Assembly (NCBI GenBank): GCA_013398015.1
Contig: VZRR01005769.1
Span: 860,900-924,899 of the forward strand
Source: Oreocharis arfaki
Lineage: Eukaryota; Chordata; Aves; Passeriformes; Paramythiidae
Direction of reading: 5' to 3'
Length of the DNA: 64,000 bases
Shown here: positions 1 through 13,400 of the stretch, piece by piece
Numbering within the stretch: position 1 is the stretch's first letter
How the letters are laid out: every line of letters begins with the position of its first letter
Translations under genes and position numbers: made by a program
The notes under the pieces: model-generated
What the model saw: only the letters and a program-made list of their open reading frames with translations
What the model was told of the DNA's origin: nothing
Database searches by the model: none

Positions 1-1372
1 AACTAACCAAACCAAAACAAAAAAACCCACAGCAAAACAAAACAAAAAAAAATTTGAAAGGATTAGTTAAGATTCTAAACACTAAATTACTGCATGGGTA
101 CACAAATTCAACATTAGACCAGATGTGACATTACTCATCTAATTTACTTGGACCATGCGGATAGTGGGAAGCCAGCAAGCTGAATGAGGAAGCCCACACA
201 GTTTGAAAGCAATTTAGGTCACAGAGACATCACAGGCAGGTCTGACAGAGAAAGATGAACACTCCCTCAGCTCTTTGCTGCTCTTCATCTGCTAGACAAA
301 ATGTTTGAGTGCACTTCTATATTCAATCCGAAGTCACTCAGGGTTGAAACTATCACGGGTTCACCAGAGCTTTGCAGCCTGCAGAACCTTGCAGCCAGCA
401 GCCCAAAATACTGACAGCACTTTTAAAACTTGGAAACTAGGTTTTATTTGAGTAATAGCTAAAGGAATAAACTTACTATGGAGGAAGTCTAGAAGGAAAT
501 ACTGTAAACTGAGAGTTTGTAAATGAACTCTCTCCTGCACTGTGTCGTGGCAAGACAGGGACATCCTGACAGGGTTGCTCTGAATATCAGCAACTCAGTA
601 TTGTTCTGGGTTGTGACAAAATTTACAGTTTGTTTTGCTTACTCCACCAAAAATCTTTCTTTCTGTGATCTCTGTTGAACCTCTGTTACCCACATTTCTC
701 AGAGGTCTATCAGTGCTCCAGGCTCTCTTCTCCTTTGCTGAGTTGCTCATGCTCACCTTGCATCCAGAAAAATCCCTTTTCCTGTACCCCACTATGCTCT
801 GTTGTTTCCTCAGAGGGCAAGGCCTTACTCTTCTTCACGGTTCCTTCCAACCCAGAGCAAAAGAAGCATGGAGGCTTCTGTTGTACACCCCTCTGAAAAA
901 AAAGCCCCAAGCCTGGCATGCATTAACACATGGTTTCCATGGAGAACAACAGGTCTTCACTGTAAGCTCATGTCACCAAGGGATGGTTCATCCCACCAGG
1001 GGTAGCCTGATTCAGCTATAAACAACAATTACCTGATGGTTAATTCCTGTTGCCTTTCAGGGGTCCAACTCCTATCTGCACACCCAGGTCTTCAGGGAGG
1101 CTCCAGCCTCTCTTCACATGTGGACCCTCAACTTTCACCTTCCAGTTTAGAGTTAGGTTTGGAAACTCTTGGGTTTGTGCACCCTAAATCAGATGCCCTG
1201 GAAAGGATGACATTTTCCTAAAGGTGAGACAACCAATCTGATCTGCATTTAAATGTGTTAAAAAGACTTCAAATCACATTTTCCTTGGGCAGGATGATTA
1301 TTTCTGACCACCAGCTGGGAGCCATTGGGAGCTGCTGCCTCTGGCACGGCTGCCTCCAGAAGTATATCTCTG
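1..1372. other. Non-coding stretch with A/C-rich start
   Basis: No gene is recognised. The first 53 bases are an A/C-rich low-complexity run of AAAAC-type words. The rest is ordinary mixed-composition DNA. Overlapping short open frames near 635-1021 lie in several frames and on both strands at once, have no family signature, and look like chance. Confidence 0.6.
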
Positions 1373-1480
1373 TTGCTTTGGCCAATCTGTGTCTAATTTT
1401 CCCCCATGTCTCCCTGCAAACAAGCATTGCTTTGATTAATCTGTACATAATTTTCCTGTATGTCTCCCTGTAAACAAGCA
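1373..1480. repeat. 54-bp tandem duplication, two copies
   Basis: Two adjacent copies of exactly 54 bp (1373-1426 and 1427-1480) both begin TTGCTTTG and both end AAACAAGCA. By eye they differ at about 10 positions, mostly transitions, so the identity is about 80% and the duplication is old. A third copy seems to begin at 1481 (TTGC) but fades at once. Because 54 is a multiple of three, the overlapping open frame stays open through both copies, but that frame has no recognisable protein content. Confidence 0.85.
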
Positions 1481-4400
1481 TTGCATTTCAGTTTAACAAC
1501 AGCCTTAGCAGTGATGAGCACAAACTCTAGCAGAGTGAAACAGAACAGCGGGGTGTCAGGAGCAGAAGAAAGCTACCTGGAAAATCTGAGGCATGGTCTG
1601 ACCACTGGGTCATGTTTCCTTGCTTTAAAATAGGACAGGCAGGAAGGACTATATGCATCCAATGGGACTAGAGGAAGCAGAGTCAAACTAATAAAATTAA
1701 GGCAGAAATGGAACAAATGGTAAAGATGTCATATGGATAGGGCATTGTGAGACCACTAAAAGAAATAAAGGACTGGAAAGCATGTTGTTTCTCCTCAAAT
1801 GCAATGATTGCAAGCAAGAGCAGATTTAATGACCAAATGACCAGAAGCAATGGCACCTTTTTCTTTTATTCTACATATTATGGCCTGTGTGAAAATAGTT
1901 TATTCTTCTAGTCACAGCAGCTCAGGCTTACATCCGTTCCTGTTCCAGGAAGGCAAAACATAAATGAATAATGAAGCTTTCCAGAAGCACGGTGTCAGTG
2001 CATATCTAGTTCTGAAAAGGATCCAGCTTCTTGGGGAACATACCTAACAATTCACTTAGGTTTGATTCCTTGATGTTTCATAGTTTTGAGCTGATAGTTT
2101 AACAACAAATAGTTGTTTCTTCTTGTGGAAATATTGGTGGGTACAGAGCATTTCACACAAACGGGTTATTCTCCTTTGTTTGTCTTTCCTTTCCTGTGAA
2201 ACACTTAACATTGTTCTTTGGGAAAATCTCAGCTATGTGCTGTACTTGAATAGAAGGAAGGGGTGTTGTGACAGCTAGCAGGGGCAGAGCAAGGTGCCTG
2301 GTGTGGTTGTTTCACTGTATGTTCCTCTTTTTGATTCTTTTGCAATGTTCTATGCAAAGACAGCTGCTGCAGATTGAATAATGCATCTTGTGTATACTAA
2401 ATGTATCCTGCATATTCAACACTGAAAATAAATATCAGATTCTCATATTATTGTGCATTGTTCAATAAATTTGGCCCATTGTATGTTATTTTTCTAGAGT
2501 GGTTTGTTTTTCTCTCTCTCACCATTTAGCAATTTATTTGCCTCTTTTCTTTCTTTTTAATTTTAAGATATTACAATTGTCCCAGTATTGTTCAGATAAA
2601 AAGAAGTCTTCTCTTCTTACAAAGTCCCCAGGTGAACTCTGAAATAAATGGAATATTGCTGTTGTCTGATATTTACTTGGATCTGAAACTTCATATAATT
2701 CACAGCATAACAGAGTGTATTTTACAATCAGGAGGCTGAATCCATGGTTGGCACAACTCCACTGAACTCACTGGAGTTGAACTGCTTTATTGAATTGCCT
2801 TGTGAACCTATGTATTGTAAGTGGATGTGCTGTAGTCCTTGGAGTGGAAATATCAATGCCTTTCAATATTGCACAAATTTAAGTATAATCTCAAAGTCCT
2901 TTGATTCCTCGAGGGGCATTACGTTGATTTTATTAATAAGTGGGGAAGGTCTTTTCTCCAAGAAGCTTCATTAGCCTATGCTGGTAGAAAGGCTGTATTT
3001 TGAGTCTTTCAATTGTAAATTGGAAGCATCTCTATGACGTAATCACTTTACAAGGGTATTTGAAACTGGAACTGTACTTCAGGGGATGAGATCACATCAT
3101 AGGCATTGACCAGTGTGGTTATTTCATTGCTCAAAATACTTGGGGGAAATCATTTCTGAGAATTACCTTGTTATTTTAAATGTGGTTCTGTGCTGCATAT
3201 CCCACCCACCTCCAAGCCTGGCCTTCAGCTACCTGGACTGTCCTCCTTCCCCTCCACTCAGCCAGCTTTAGCTTTAGCTGACACTTTCTCAAATTTCTGG
3301 TTCCCAAATGAAAACTGTTGCCCCATGGATCACAGTTTAGAAGTGTGTTCATCAGTCCACCTACCAAGGCCCCTCGCTTCAGGTCTGAACTTGAGCTGGT
3401 GTTCATCCGTCATCACCATCTCCCACTCCTGCCTATTTCAGCCATGCCTACACCAGAGAATAGTGCATCCATAGTGGCTGATATTGTTTAATTATGAGGT
3501 TGCTTTTGCACCTCATAAGGTGCTTTTGGAGACACCAGTCTCCATTCTTGCAAGGGGGGATTTGGAGGACAACGTGGGACAGTGCTGGTTCCTTGGTGAC
3601 AGAAGGGTCAAACAACTTCAAGGAGGATGGAACTGTGCTGTGTCCACACAAACAGCCACCTTGCTGTCCTGAGCTGCTTGACATATTAGCAGTGATGTAG
3701 CTGATCTGTAAATTCTAGAGGGTCTGATGACAATTTTCCTGTTGTGCCTGGGAAATGATGACCTGGACTGGGACTACTCTGCAAGTAACAACCAGATATG
3801 CTGAGATAAGAACCAGGATCTCATTTCATTTTTAGGCTGCACCTGCTGATGAAGAACTGTCTTTTCCCCCAAATGAGTACCAATAAAAACATGATAACAA
3901 ATAATCCTACATTTAAGTCTTAATTAAAATTACATTTCACCTTTGGAAGAAAGGTTATACCTTGATGTTGTTTATTCTGGTTTTTTCACATACACTTACT
4001 GTGTATTAAACTATTACTCCAGGTGATGACTATCCAGGAGTTGGTCGATTTTAGAAAACGAATTTTTCATTAGGAGGAAGAAATCACAGCACAGTTTATA
4101 AATACATTCTGGAAATGTATTGCTCGCAGTAGCTAAAGCCAAATCATAAATCGAGCTGTAAATGTTCTGTTTAGATGATTCAGTTTTTCAGAAAAATCCT
4201 TGCATTGTTCATATCTGTGCTTCCAGCTACCTGGATTTCTCTGAATGTATCCTAGGGAGCATACACAAAAAACATATCAAAAAACCAAGGTGCGTATTTA
4301 AAGTTATGCAGCTTTTAGATGTCTTGAATATACAGCTATAGACTTTGATTAATACCAATACAGCCAAAAGCACCCATTCTGCAAACAAACAAGAAACCTC

Positions 4401-7400
4401 ACATTATTACACAGGAACATGTGTCCATACCCCCCTAACTCCCCCACCTGTACAGACTAAGAGGGTTACTCCATATGGAGGACTAGGTAATGATAATAGT
4501 AGCTATTCAGTTACTGATCCTTAAAAAAAATACTCTTATCGTCCTGTAAGATATTTGTTCATGTGGACTAGCAGCAAGTCTTTGTATGTGTGTTTCTTGG
4601 CTGGTTTGCTGCCATCTAAAGCAAGTCTTACTCATTTATTCAACAATCTGTGCAAATTTAACATCATTTGGTTAATGATTTTCCTGCCAAATTCAGAGAC
4701 AATTGTATTTAACTACAAACCTCATTTTAATACTCTATTTAAAAGTCTAATTGAACCATCACTATTTTGCCTTTGATTTGTTGTATCTTTATGTGTTGTC
4801 TTGGAGATTTTGATGTTATGTCCTTCCAGATTCATTGATATTTATAACATGGACAGCATGTTTCTAGAGGCACAAAAGGGTGGAGAAGTGCTCCCTGATG
4901 GGATACGTTTCAGGTTACAAAAGGTCTAAGGAGGACACTTCACTTCTATAAGATGGAGATATCCTATCAATGAAAATGTTAAAAGAAAACAAGCAGCTAA
5001 AACTGGAGTACATGTTGTGGCAATCATGTTAATGGAATTAGCCATAGAACTTCAGGTTCAAAAAAATGAATAAAAACCCCAAAGCCCGTTCTTTGATGAT
5101 TTCAGGAAAAATAAATATGTTAACATCTGCAAATAATCTCTTCTAGGAGGAAGAAAAACACATAGATCATTAATAAAAAAATGTTGAGTCAACATACATT
5201 TTCAATAGGGCATTTTGACTGTAAAATATTGAAATGTCTCTTGTAAAATGGGTCTAGCCTTTAGTGGGTACTGGGATGGGGTACTTGTTGACAAACTACT
5301 GCTGTGAAAGGACAGTAGGATCTAGTGCAGTATTTCCCAAATTCTGAAATCCAAAGCATAATCACCTCACATGTGATAGACCACATTTATAAACAAGATG
5401 GTTCTGATGTTGCAAAAACCCCAAAGTTTTGCACAGTCTAATAAAAAAAAAGATAAAAGTACAGAAAGCCGTGATTTCTAACAGTTTAATTACTTTCCAG
5501 TATTGTAGCAGTAGTCATAGGAAAAAACCCAGAAAGATATAAGCAGATTACTTCAGTAGGACTGTATTCTCTATAATTTATTACTGGGATGGCCCAACAT
5601 CCACGTTTATCTCTGTAACAGGAGCAAGGCATCCATTTTCTCATGCACAGATTGAGTAATGTTACTGCCATATTTTATTTCCAAATTAGAGGAAATGTCA
5701 CTCAATGTTCATATTTAAAATGAGAAGGAAGAAAAACACTCCATTCAGTCTAAAGAAAAAAAAAAAAAGAAGTTAAATCTGGTAAATATCCACTGACATT
5801 TGTATGAACTTAAAGCAAAGCATGAAGCACATCTTGGAGTAGGACAGATCACATATCATATCAGGTAACATACATCAATTTTTAGACTGAAATATTTTGA
5901 TTTTCTGTGTGGTAAACAATCTCACACACAATGGTTGGTTCATTATGCAGAGGGCCCCGGGAAATCTTCTGGAGCCAGGATGCAAAGATGACCTGTGTGC
6001 ACCCTATAGATCTATGGAAGCATCTCACGGTAAGCACAAGAGTAGAGTGAGATAAAACTGTGTCTGTGTGTGCATACCTGCAGATACAGAAGACTCAGCT
6101 TCCTATGAGAAGCTTAGAAATAATTTAGCCATCTGCTCTGCAGATCGCTCAGTCCGAATATAAATAATTTGGACAGCACATAAAGGAGATTGCTTTTGTT
6201 TTCTCTCCCACACATATTCAAAACCAATCTTGAATTTGAGATCTTTCATTCAAAATTATAGTCCAGGCTACAGTCCCTACTGGGAATTAAGATAAAGCAT
6301 TACCTATAAAAGGAATTAAAGTGTTGGTATCTGCATGCACTTCTGAGCAGCTGGTCTATATTTGATGTATATCTCTGTTCCTGGCTCCATTCTAGAAAGG
6401 GACAGTACAGAATGAGCCAACTGGCAGACATCTCTGAGGATCCTCCTTTGAAATCAGCAGGAATTTCAGCAGAGTTTCCTTTCTTCTCTGCCTGCATGGA
6501 TAAGATCCTGGCATGCTTGAACCTGCTGTGCTTGTGGCTGCTTTCGTCTGTGCTGGAATCTGCTGGGCGGTTTTGTAGGAGCCTCCCAGGGAAACCAGGT
6601 TTCTCAGCCTGTGGTGGTTGGCTGTCCTGGCAGTAACACAAACTCCATGTCCTTCAGAGCATTTGAGCTCTGTTTGGTTTTTAGGAAAACATACTTGATT
6701 ATGTTCTTAAAATCTTAACATTTCACTTTCAAGTATTTTTACCACCAGCTGTTGTCCGATCCTGCAAAATCCTGAGTACCGTCAGCAGTCTCAGGGCTTT
6801 AGCTGGACAACTACATCTTTGAAGTGCTGCTGCCGTTTTCCACCACTGGAGCAGGAAGCTGAATAGTTTTATCCAGATAGACTTATTCTTCCACAGCGAG
6901 GAAATAAAATATTCACAGTAGATTATGTTAGCTGTCTGTCTGAGCTGCCTTCACACATCCAAATAGCTGCCCTATTTTTCAAACAAGCCAGCAGCCTTCC
7001 TGAGTTTCATTACCTGTATCAATCTTAACACTATTTAAATAAAAAGGAAGAGCTTTAAAATGTGAGAGAACAAGCCTAGATATTTTCCCATGGGGCACCT
7101 CTGAGCACAATAGTATGTTCGCTTCAACATTTTTTCTGTGTCTCTTTCAAGCTAACCACATCCAGACTGTGGACATGCCAGGAAATGCCATTCTGGGACT
7201 AATTTACTGGTACTGAAAATTTTATTTCCAGAACTGTCACTTTCCAAGGGAATTTGAGTATCCACAAGTATTTCAGCTGTAAGGATCCATTTTCTGACAT
7301 TTGGGATCCATCTGCACTGCAGTCCAGCTGGAACCAAACGGGCCCCATCCATCTGTAATCTCCCTGAAACTGTCCAGGACTGTCAAGGAAATTGCACTAT

Positions 7401-10400
7401 GACCACACTGGAACCAGTGTTGGTGTTGGCTGGTACAGCTCAATGCTTTGTGTGGAATGAGATTTAAATGAGATCATTTCACTACCCTTTTGGTAAATTC
7501 TGTTGGGAAACAGCTGGAGGCAATGATTTCATTGCCTTATTATTAGCTGTGTTATAGGACACAATAGAAGCAGAAAAGAATAGGGGTTGTGTCAGAATTT
7601 TATGTAAAATTGTTCTCTCCTGCCCAGGCATCAGCACTGGGTCATCAAAACACTCATCAGATCTGAATCCCAAGAGCTGGCTAAAAATGGAAGGACACAT
7701 CAAATGGGGCTCCACATGGGCTGGGTTTAGCTTGGTTTTTTTTCATTAACAGATGATAGAATAGAGATTATACAGATGACAGAAACCCAAAAGGGACTGC
7801 AAGAATATTTAGTGCAGGGCAGCCCTTAAATACAAAACAATCTTGACAAGCTGGAGCCAGTCTGGGGGAAGTACTGGGTAGCACACCTAGGCAGAGCTAA
7901 TCATCTGCACAAACACATAACCTACACCAGGCAGCTCAGGAGAGCAGGACGTTACAGTGAATCAGCATGGTAACGTCGGTCAATAATTTCAATCTGTTGT
8001 CCCATGTTCCTCTTCTTTGCAGGGATCTACAAGCAAGCACAGCTGGAAAGACAGGTGAGGCCGATTTTCTGCTTCACACAGCCCCGTTTGGAATCAGCAA
8101 CAGATTTGCCAGTCTGGGGCATTTTGAGAAGGATGGTGTGCAAATGGAGAGGGTCCAGAACAAAGAAACAGAGAATGAGCAGAGATTTAGAAAATCCAGG
8201 TGGCTGGATTGACTGAATGAACAGATGATACCTAGTGTGAACAAGGGATAATGGAGAGGAAAACATAGTAATAGTCACCTAGGCATGCGAAATGCTAGTT
8301 CTGGAAGAAGTTAACATAGTCTTGTGTTTTGGACATGAAGAAATAAGTTGAATTATTACATTGAAAAATGGGATGAGACATTTGGAAGAACTCTCAGATT
8401 GTACAGACAGGAAAGAAAAAGGCAGTGTGCAGAGGCAATGAAACTTATGGCTGTAGAGATCTGTAAGAATTAGGGTCACAAATATCTTTCAGATAGGTCA
8501 CACTTAAAACCAATCTTGCTTCAGGAGTCTCCAACTTTCTGATCCTTCCAAGCTAGAGTAAAATTGCCAGGGTGTCAACAACATTCCTCAACAGCAGCTT
8601 TCCTTCAATGAAACTACAACCCACCGGTGTTCAAGTCCAGTCTAAAAACTGTTGAAAAGAAACAGAATATCTGAAATGAATTAAAATTCACAAGGAGATT
8701 GATCTTCCAAGAAGAGAGAAACTTACTTGTAGTAACTGTCACTGTTACTTAGTTAAGAGTTATGGGATAGTCTCTGTTGCTGCAGAGGTAAGATGGAAAA
8801 GTGAGATCTTCCTGTCTTACATCTTCTGTTCCCCTATTTAACGAAGATCTACCCCTTTTGCTGCATTTTTGAGCCTGTAAAAATAGAGAGATTGGCTAGA
8901 CACTTCACAGAGATGACTTCCTGTAAGAGATATTGTCTCCTAAGCCAAAACTCTCCTTTGTAATACAAAACCAGTAGTGGATCAGTGCTTATCTTGGTCT
9001 CAGTCTTATTTAGGATGGGTCAGCTGAGCATCTTCTAGGATGTGTTCTGGCCCTTGGGATTATTCAAAGTGCATCATGTAAGGAAAATAAATTCACTACA
9101 AACTGATACAAAATAACACAGTCAAACAAAAACAACTTCACAGCAATCTTCAGATAGCTTCCTCAGGGCAGGAAGAAAAGGCCATATAAACTTGCCTTTC
9201 TGCAGAGTCCTGAAAGTCAACACTTCTCCTTGGTCAGGTGAAGATGTGATCTGGTAAGTCAGGTAAACTGGAGCTGTACTGCCATGAAGGCATTTGGCCC
9301 AGGTGACAGTACAAGCCGGTTTGAAGTGCCCTGGGGACGCTAGCTACATCTGCCTCCCTTATACTTGAAAGAAAAATTTCTGTTACCATGCAGAGACCTT
9401 TAGTCAGGTTCTTATTTGGAAAATTATTAAGTGATAAATTTTACCTTACCTTGGAAGAGCAAATACCTGAGGACCCTCCTTGCAAAAGAGGAAAATAATC
9501 CTAAACAAGTAATTAATGTCCCTTATTAAAATGTAGGCATAATGAAGTCAGGGCCTTACAGATGGGATCTGTAAGACAAAATTATTCCTATAATCCACTG
9601 ATGCTTCTCCTTTGGAGGATTGCTTATTTGCTTAGATTTGTCATTTGCATATTTCCAGCCCTTCAACGCTTCTGTGATTTGTGTCTCTGCCTCCTCTTTG
9701 CCAACAGCTGGCCATCCACCTCCCTCTAAGCTGTCTGAAAAAATTCGCCCTCCCACAACTACACTGTTTTGTTTTTTGGATAGACAGTGATAAGTGTGGA
9801 GTGTAAAAGACTCTTTGATATTTTAATTCACTTTGCTGAATTATGATTCTGCATGCACCATTAGTTCAATCACAAACCAGCTACAATAAGAATTAGGTCT
9901 GTTTTGCAACATGAAGCAGACAAGACTGTTCACTGGAGCAGTCAAGGGTGTTTAATGTTACATTTGTTGATGACTTTGAAAACAAACACATGTGCACTGA
10001 TGTACAGCAATCTGAAAGTCCCATGCAGATGTAACAGCAGTAGCATCTCAGGGATCCCGGGCTTGTGTTCAGAGATGGATGTGACAGAGAGGCAGCAAGG
10101 CTGAGTGAGAGTTTTACATAGTTGTGCCAGTGGTACCAGGCAGTAGCTGTAGGGAAAGTGTCTTCAGCTTTGTAGGAAATCAGAGGACTCAAAACTGAAA
10201 AATAGGAGCTTCCATCATGAATAGGGGGTGTCTGAGGAGCAGTGGATTTATAAACAAGAGCACTTTAGGTGGGGTGTCACTCATCTCCATGCAGGCTTGA
10301 AAGTTTGAAAGAGGAAACTTCATGCCACTGGGTTACATTTAGTATTGAATTCTGATCAGCTTTCCCTTCTAATAACATTGACTTTGACCTTAGCAGGGCA

Positions 10401-13400
10401 ACTTGTGACAGAGAGGTAATCTCAGCTTCTCTCTCATCACTTCTTCCTCATCACTCTTTCACCGCACATTTTAACACTCACTCATGAGAGGTTGGCTGGG
10501 AAACCAGAACCAAACACCACCTAACTGTGGCTGAGTGCCAGCTTACAGCTACAGTCCAAAGCATATATTGCTTAAGAACCTCTCCAGTATTTATTTTGGA
10601 GAGCGTCATCACTTTCAAAATTAAGTAGTAAAGTCTTTAGCATACCCTCCTCTACTTCCCTCTTCGAGCCAGAATTTTTACAGGAAGTCCCCAGTCAGAA
10701 AAGTGTTTTTGGCAGGGAAATTGCTTTTAACCCGTAGTAGGTTGTTCACTCATGCTGTAAAGGTCTAGGCTGGTCAAGGGGAGAAGCCAACACCTCTATC
10801 CTTGAACAGCACTGTGTGACATGGAGACGGGTGAGAATTCAGTGATGACAGCTCAGAGTTGTCTCAGCACTCTCCTTATCATAGAAGCAGTGCAAAGCCA
10901 TTCTGACATGTAGGAAAAGTTGCCCCACTTGGTAATGTATGACAGCACTACAAAATGAAAATGTTTGCCATTTACATATGACTGGGGACAGTAAAAAGAT
11001 TTTACAGTAGTAAATTTTACATCTTTTTTGTTTTACCAATCAATAAAGCAGACAGAGAAAATTGCTTTTTGGATATACATATTGAGAAGCAAGAATTTAA
11101 TTTATTGCTTGACATACCTTTTCTTAAATTAAATAAGAAAATATCTCACTACCTTAAAGTCTAATGAGCTGGTAGATACTTGTGATTTCCTACTTTTCCT
11201 GCGAAACAGCTTATAGACTCGAGCAGCTTCATCAAGCACATTTGCAATCAGCCATGTGCAAGGACATGCTCCAAAATCTATTGACATACATACGAGATAT
11301 CCAGATTAGGTCCCAACTATTAAACAAATTTTAATTGCACATATTGTTCAAGATAATGATCTGTTTCCTGTCAGAGGCTGTTGTAGCTTTCAGATCTCCT
11401 GTTGTTATTTTCTAATATTTACATTACAATGGCAGCTCAAGGTCCTAGCCAGATGAGTGCTGCCCTGTGCTACCCTCTGCCCATGCTCACACACCAGCAG
11501 GGCAGGCCCTGCCCCAAAGAGCTTATTGCCAGTGCCATTAACACAGAAGTTTCTTATTGACATGTTTTTGTATCATAAGGTTCCATTACACTGAGGCAGC
11601 AATAAACCTGCAATCCCCACACTATTTATGGATTGGTTCATTACATTTCTTTTAAAATGCAATATAAATGTCTAAACTGCTATAAATACATCAGCATTGC
11701 TGCTTATCTTGCTTGTTAAACTGGCAGCTTTGTAACCTCAAGACACTGCAGCTGTGTAATCTTTCACATCTATCTGGCACAAGAACCACGGGTTTTTCTC
11801 TCCCTGTTTCCATGTATAAAAAAGGTGCTTTGATACATTGATTGTAAACAAACTACAACTGCTACTGATTGCAAATATATTGCCTTATCCATAGAAATGC
11901 TGGGCTATAAGGCAAGAGAGAAATTTCTATAGCCATTTAGTATTCTGATATTCAATCTAAACTAGTTTTGTAACAAAAAAAAAATAATGCTGGTTTCAGC
12001 CATGAATCAAAATCTCAGTCATGCTGAAACTCCATTGGCAAATCCTTGAGAATGAGATGCTTCTTAAATATTCAGAGTTTTTAAACACTGATGTTTCCAA
12101 AGACAAAAAGTGTAATCTGCATATCCTCTGATAATGCTGCATTTGTCGTGTCTAGGAAGAGAGAAGATAGTGGAGAGCATACTCTGAATGAAGACATCCA
12201 TAGTTTCTGTTACCTTTTTTAGGGATATACTCGTGTTCTGTGCTGGACTTATATTGTATGGCTGTGGCTATGAACAGCTGCTGTGAGACTGGTAGCAGAA
12301 ATAATGAGTCCATTTTTACAGCTCAGTAGCTGTTTATTTTTTCTCTTCAGAAGTTTAGTTTTCACTTGAAATAACAAAAGTAAACCCCAATTCCTTTTAG
12401 TTATAAGGAATTTTATGAGTCAGAAAAGAACTGTTATAACAGGGCTGAGTAAGTAAGGAGTCACTCCAAACAAGCCACCAAACTCGCACTGCCGTGACAG
12501 CAACACACTCGAAACTGGAGTTTGGCTGTGGGAGTGCTCAGTATCTGGGGAGATCCACCAAGCTGGCCGGAAAAACTTCCCCTCAGAAGAACTTGTGCTT
12601 CTGCTACAAGTTATGAATGACTCCTCAGAAACTTGAGAAGCTGCAGCCCTCTGTAGCAGGCCAGCTTTCTCTCCAAGCCATATGAATACCATCAGGACAG
12701 ATGTCAGCTAAACTGATTTTGAAGAATAGCACTGACGATTACAAACCATGAACAACTGACTTCTTGGGAACTGAAGGCAGCGCTGCCTTATGTGTGCATA
12801 GATCCTGTCCCAGTGTGCAACTCAAGCTTTGTGGGTGCCCTTTGAGGGGCAGTGAAATAAGGGAGACAATATGGTAAAGAAAGAAGAATTTAATTCTCTG
12901 ACATATTCCAGAGTTGACACTGGTTCTCATTGTCTCCTATGTTTTGTCCCTGACTTTTTTTCTGAGATGTTTGATTTTCATCACCATAGTTAATTCTGTA
13001 GGCCACAGTGCGCTTTGGCACCTTTGCTGTTTTAGGATCCCAAGAAGTAAGTTCTTCTTCTGTCTGCTTATAGCAAAACAAAAAAAAATCCAACCCAAAA
13101 AGCTTCTTTTCTACAAAATCTGTACCTCATAAGTAACAAAAATTGGTGGTTTTGCTGCACTAAACTCAGGAGTTTGACTCTTTAAAGCCCCATTTTTTTG
13201 TCCTGTAAATCAAGTAAATATCCTCATCTTCTTGCCTTATGTTAAAGTAAATTACATCCACTGATGAATTCATCCCACTCCCTACCTTGCAGGGAGCTGG
13301 AAAAAGCTTTGAAATGTGCCATGTGTTCATTCTGTAAGGAAGAATGTACAGGACACCTGGGTGTTTGTGGACCAAGCAGAAAGAGGGTCACTGTGCTGAA

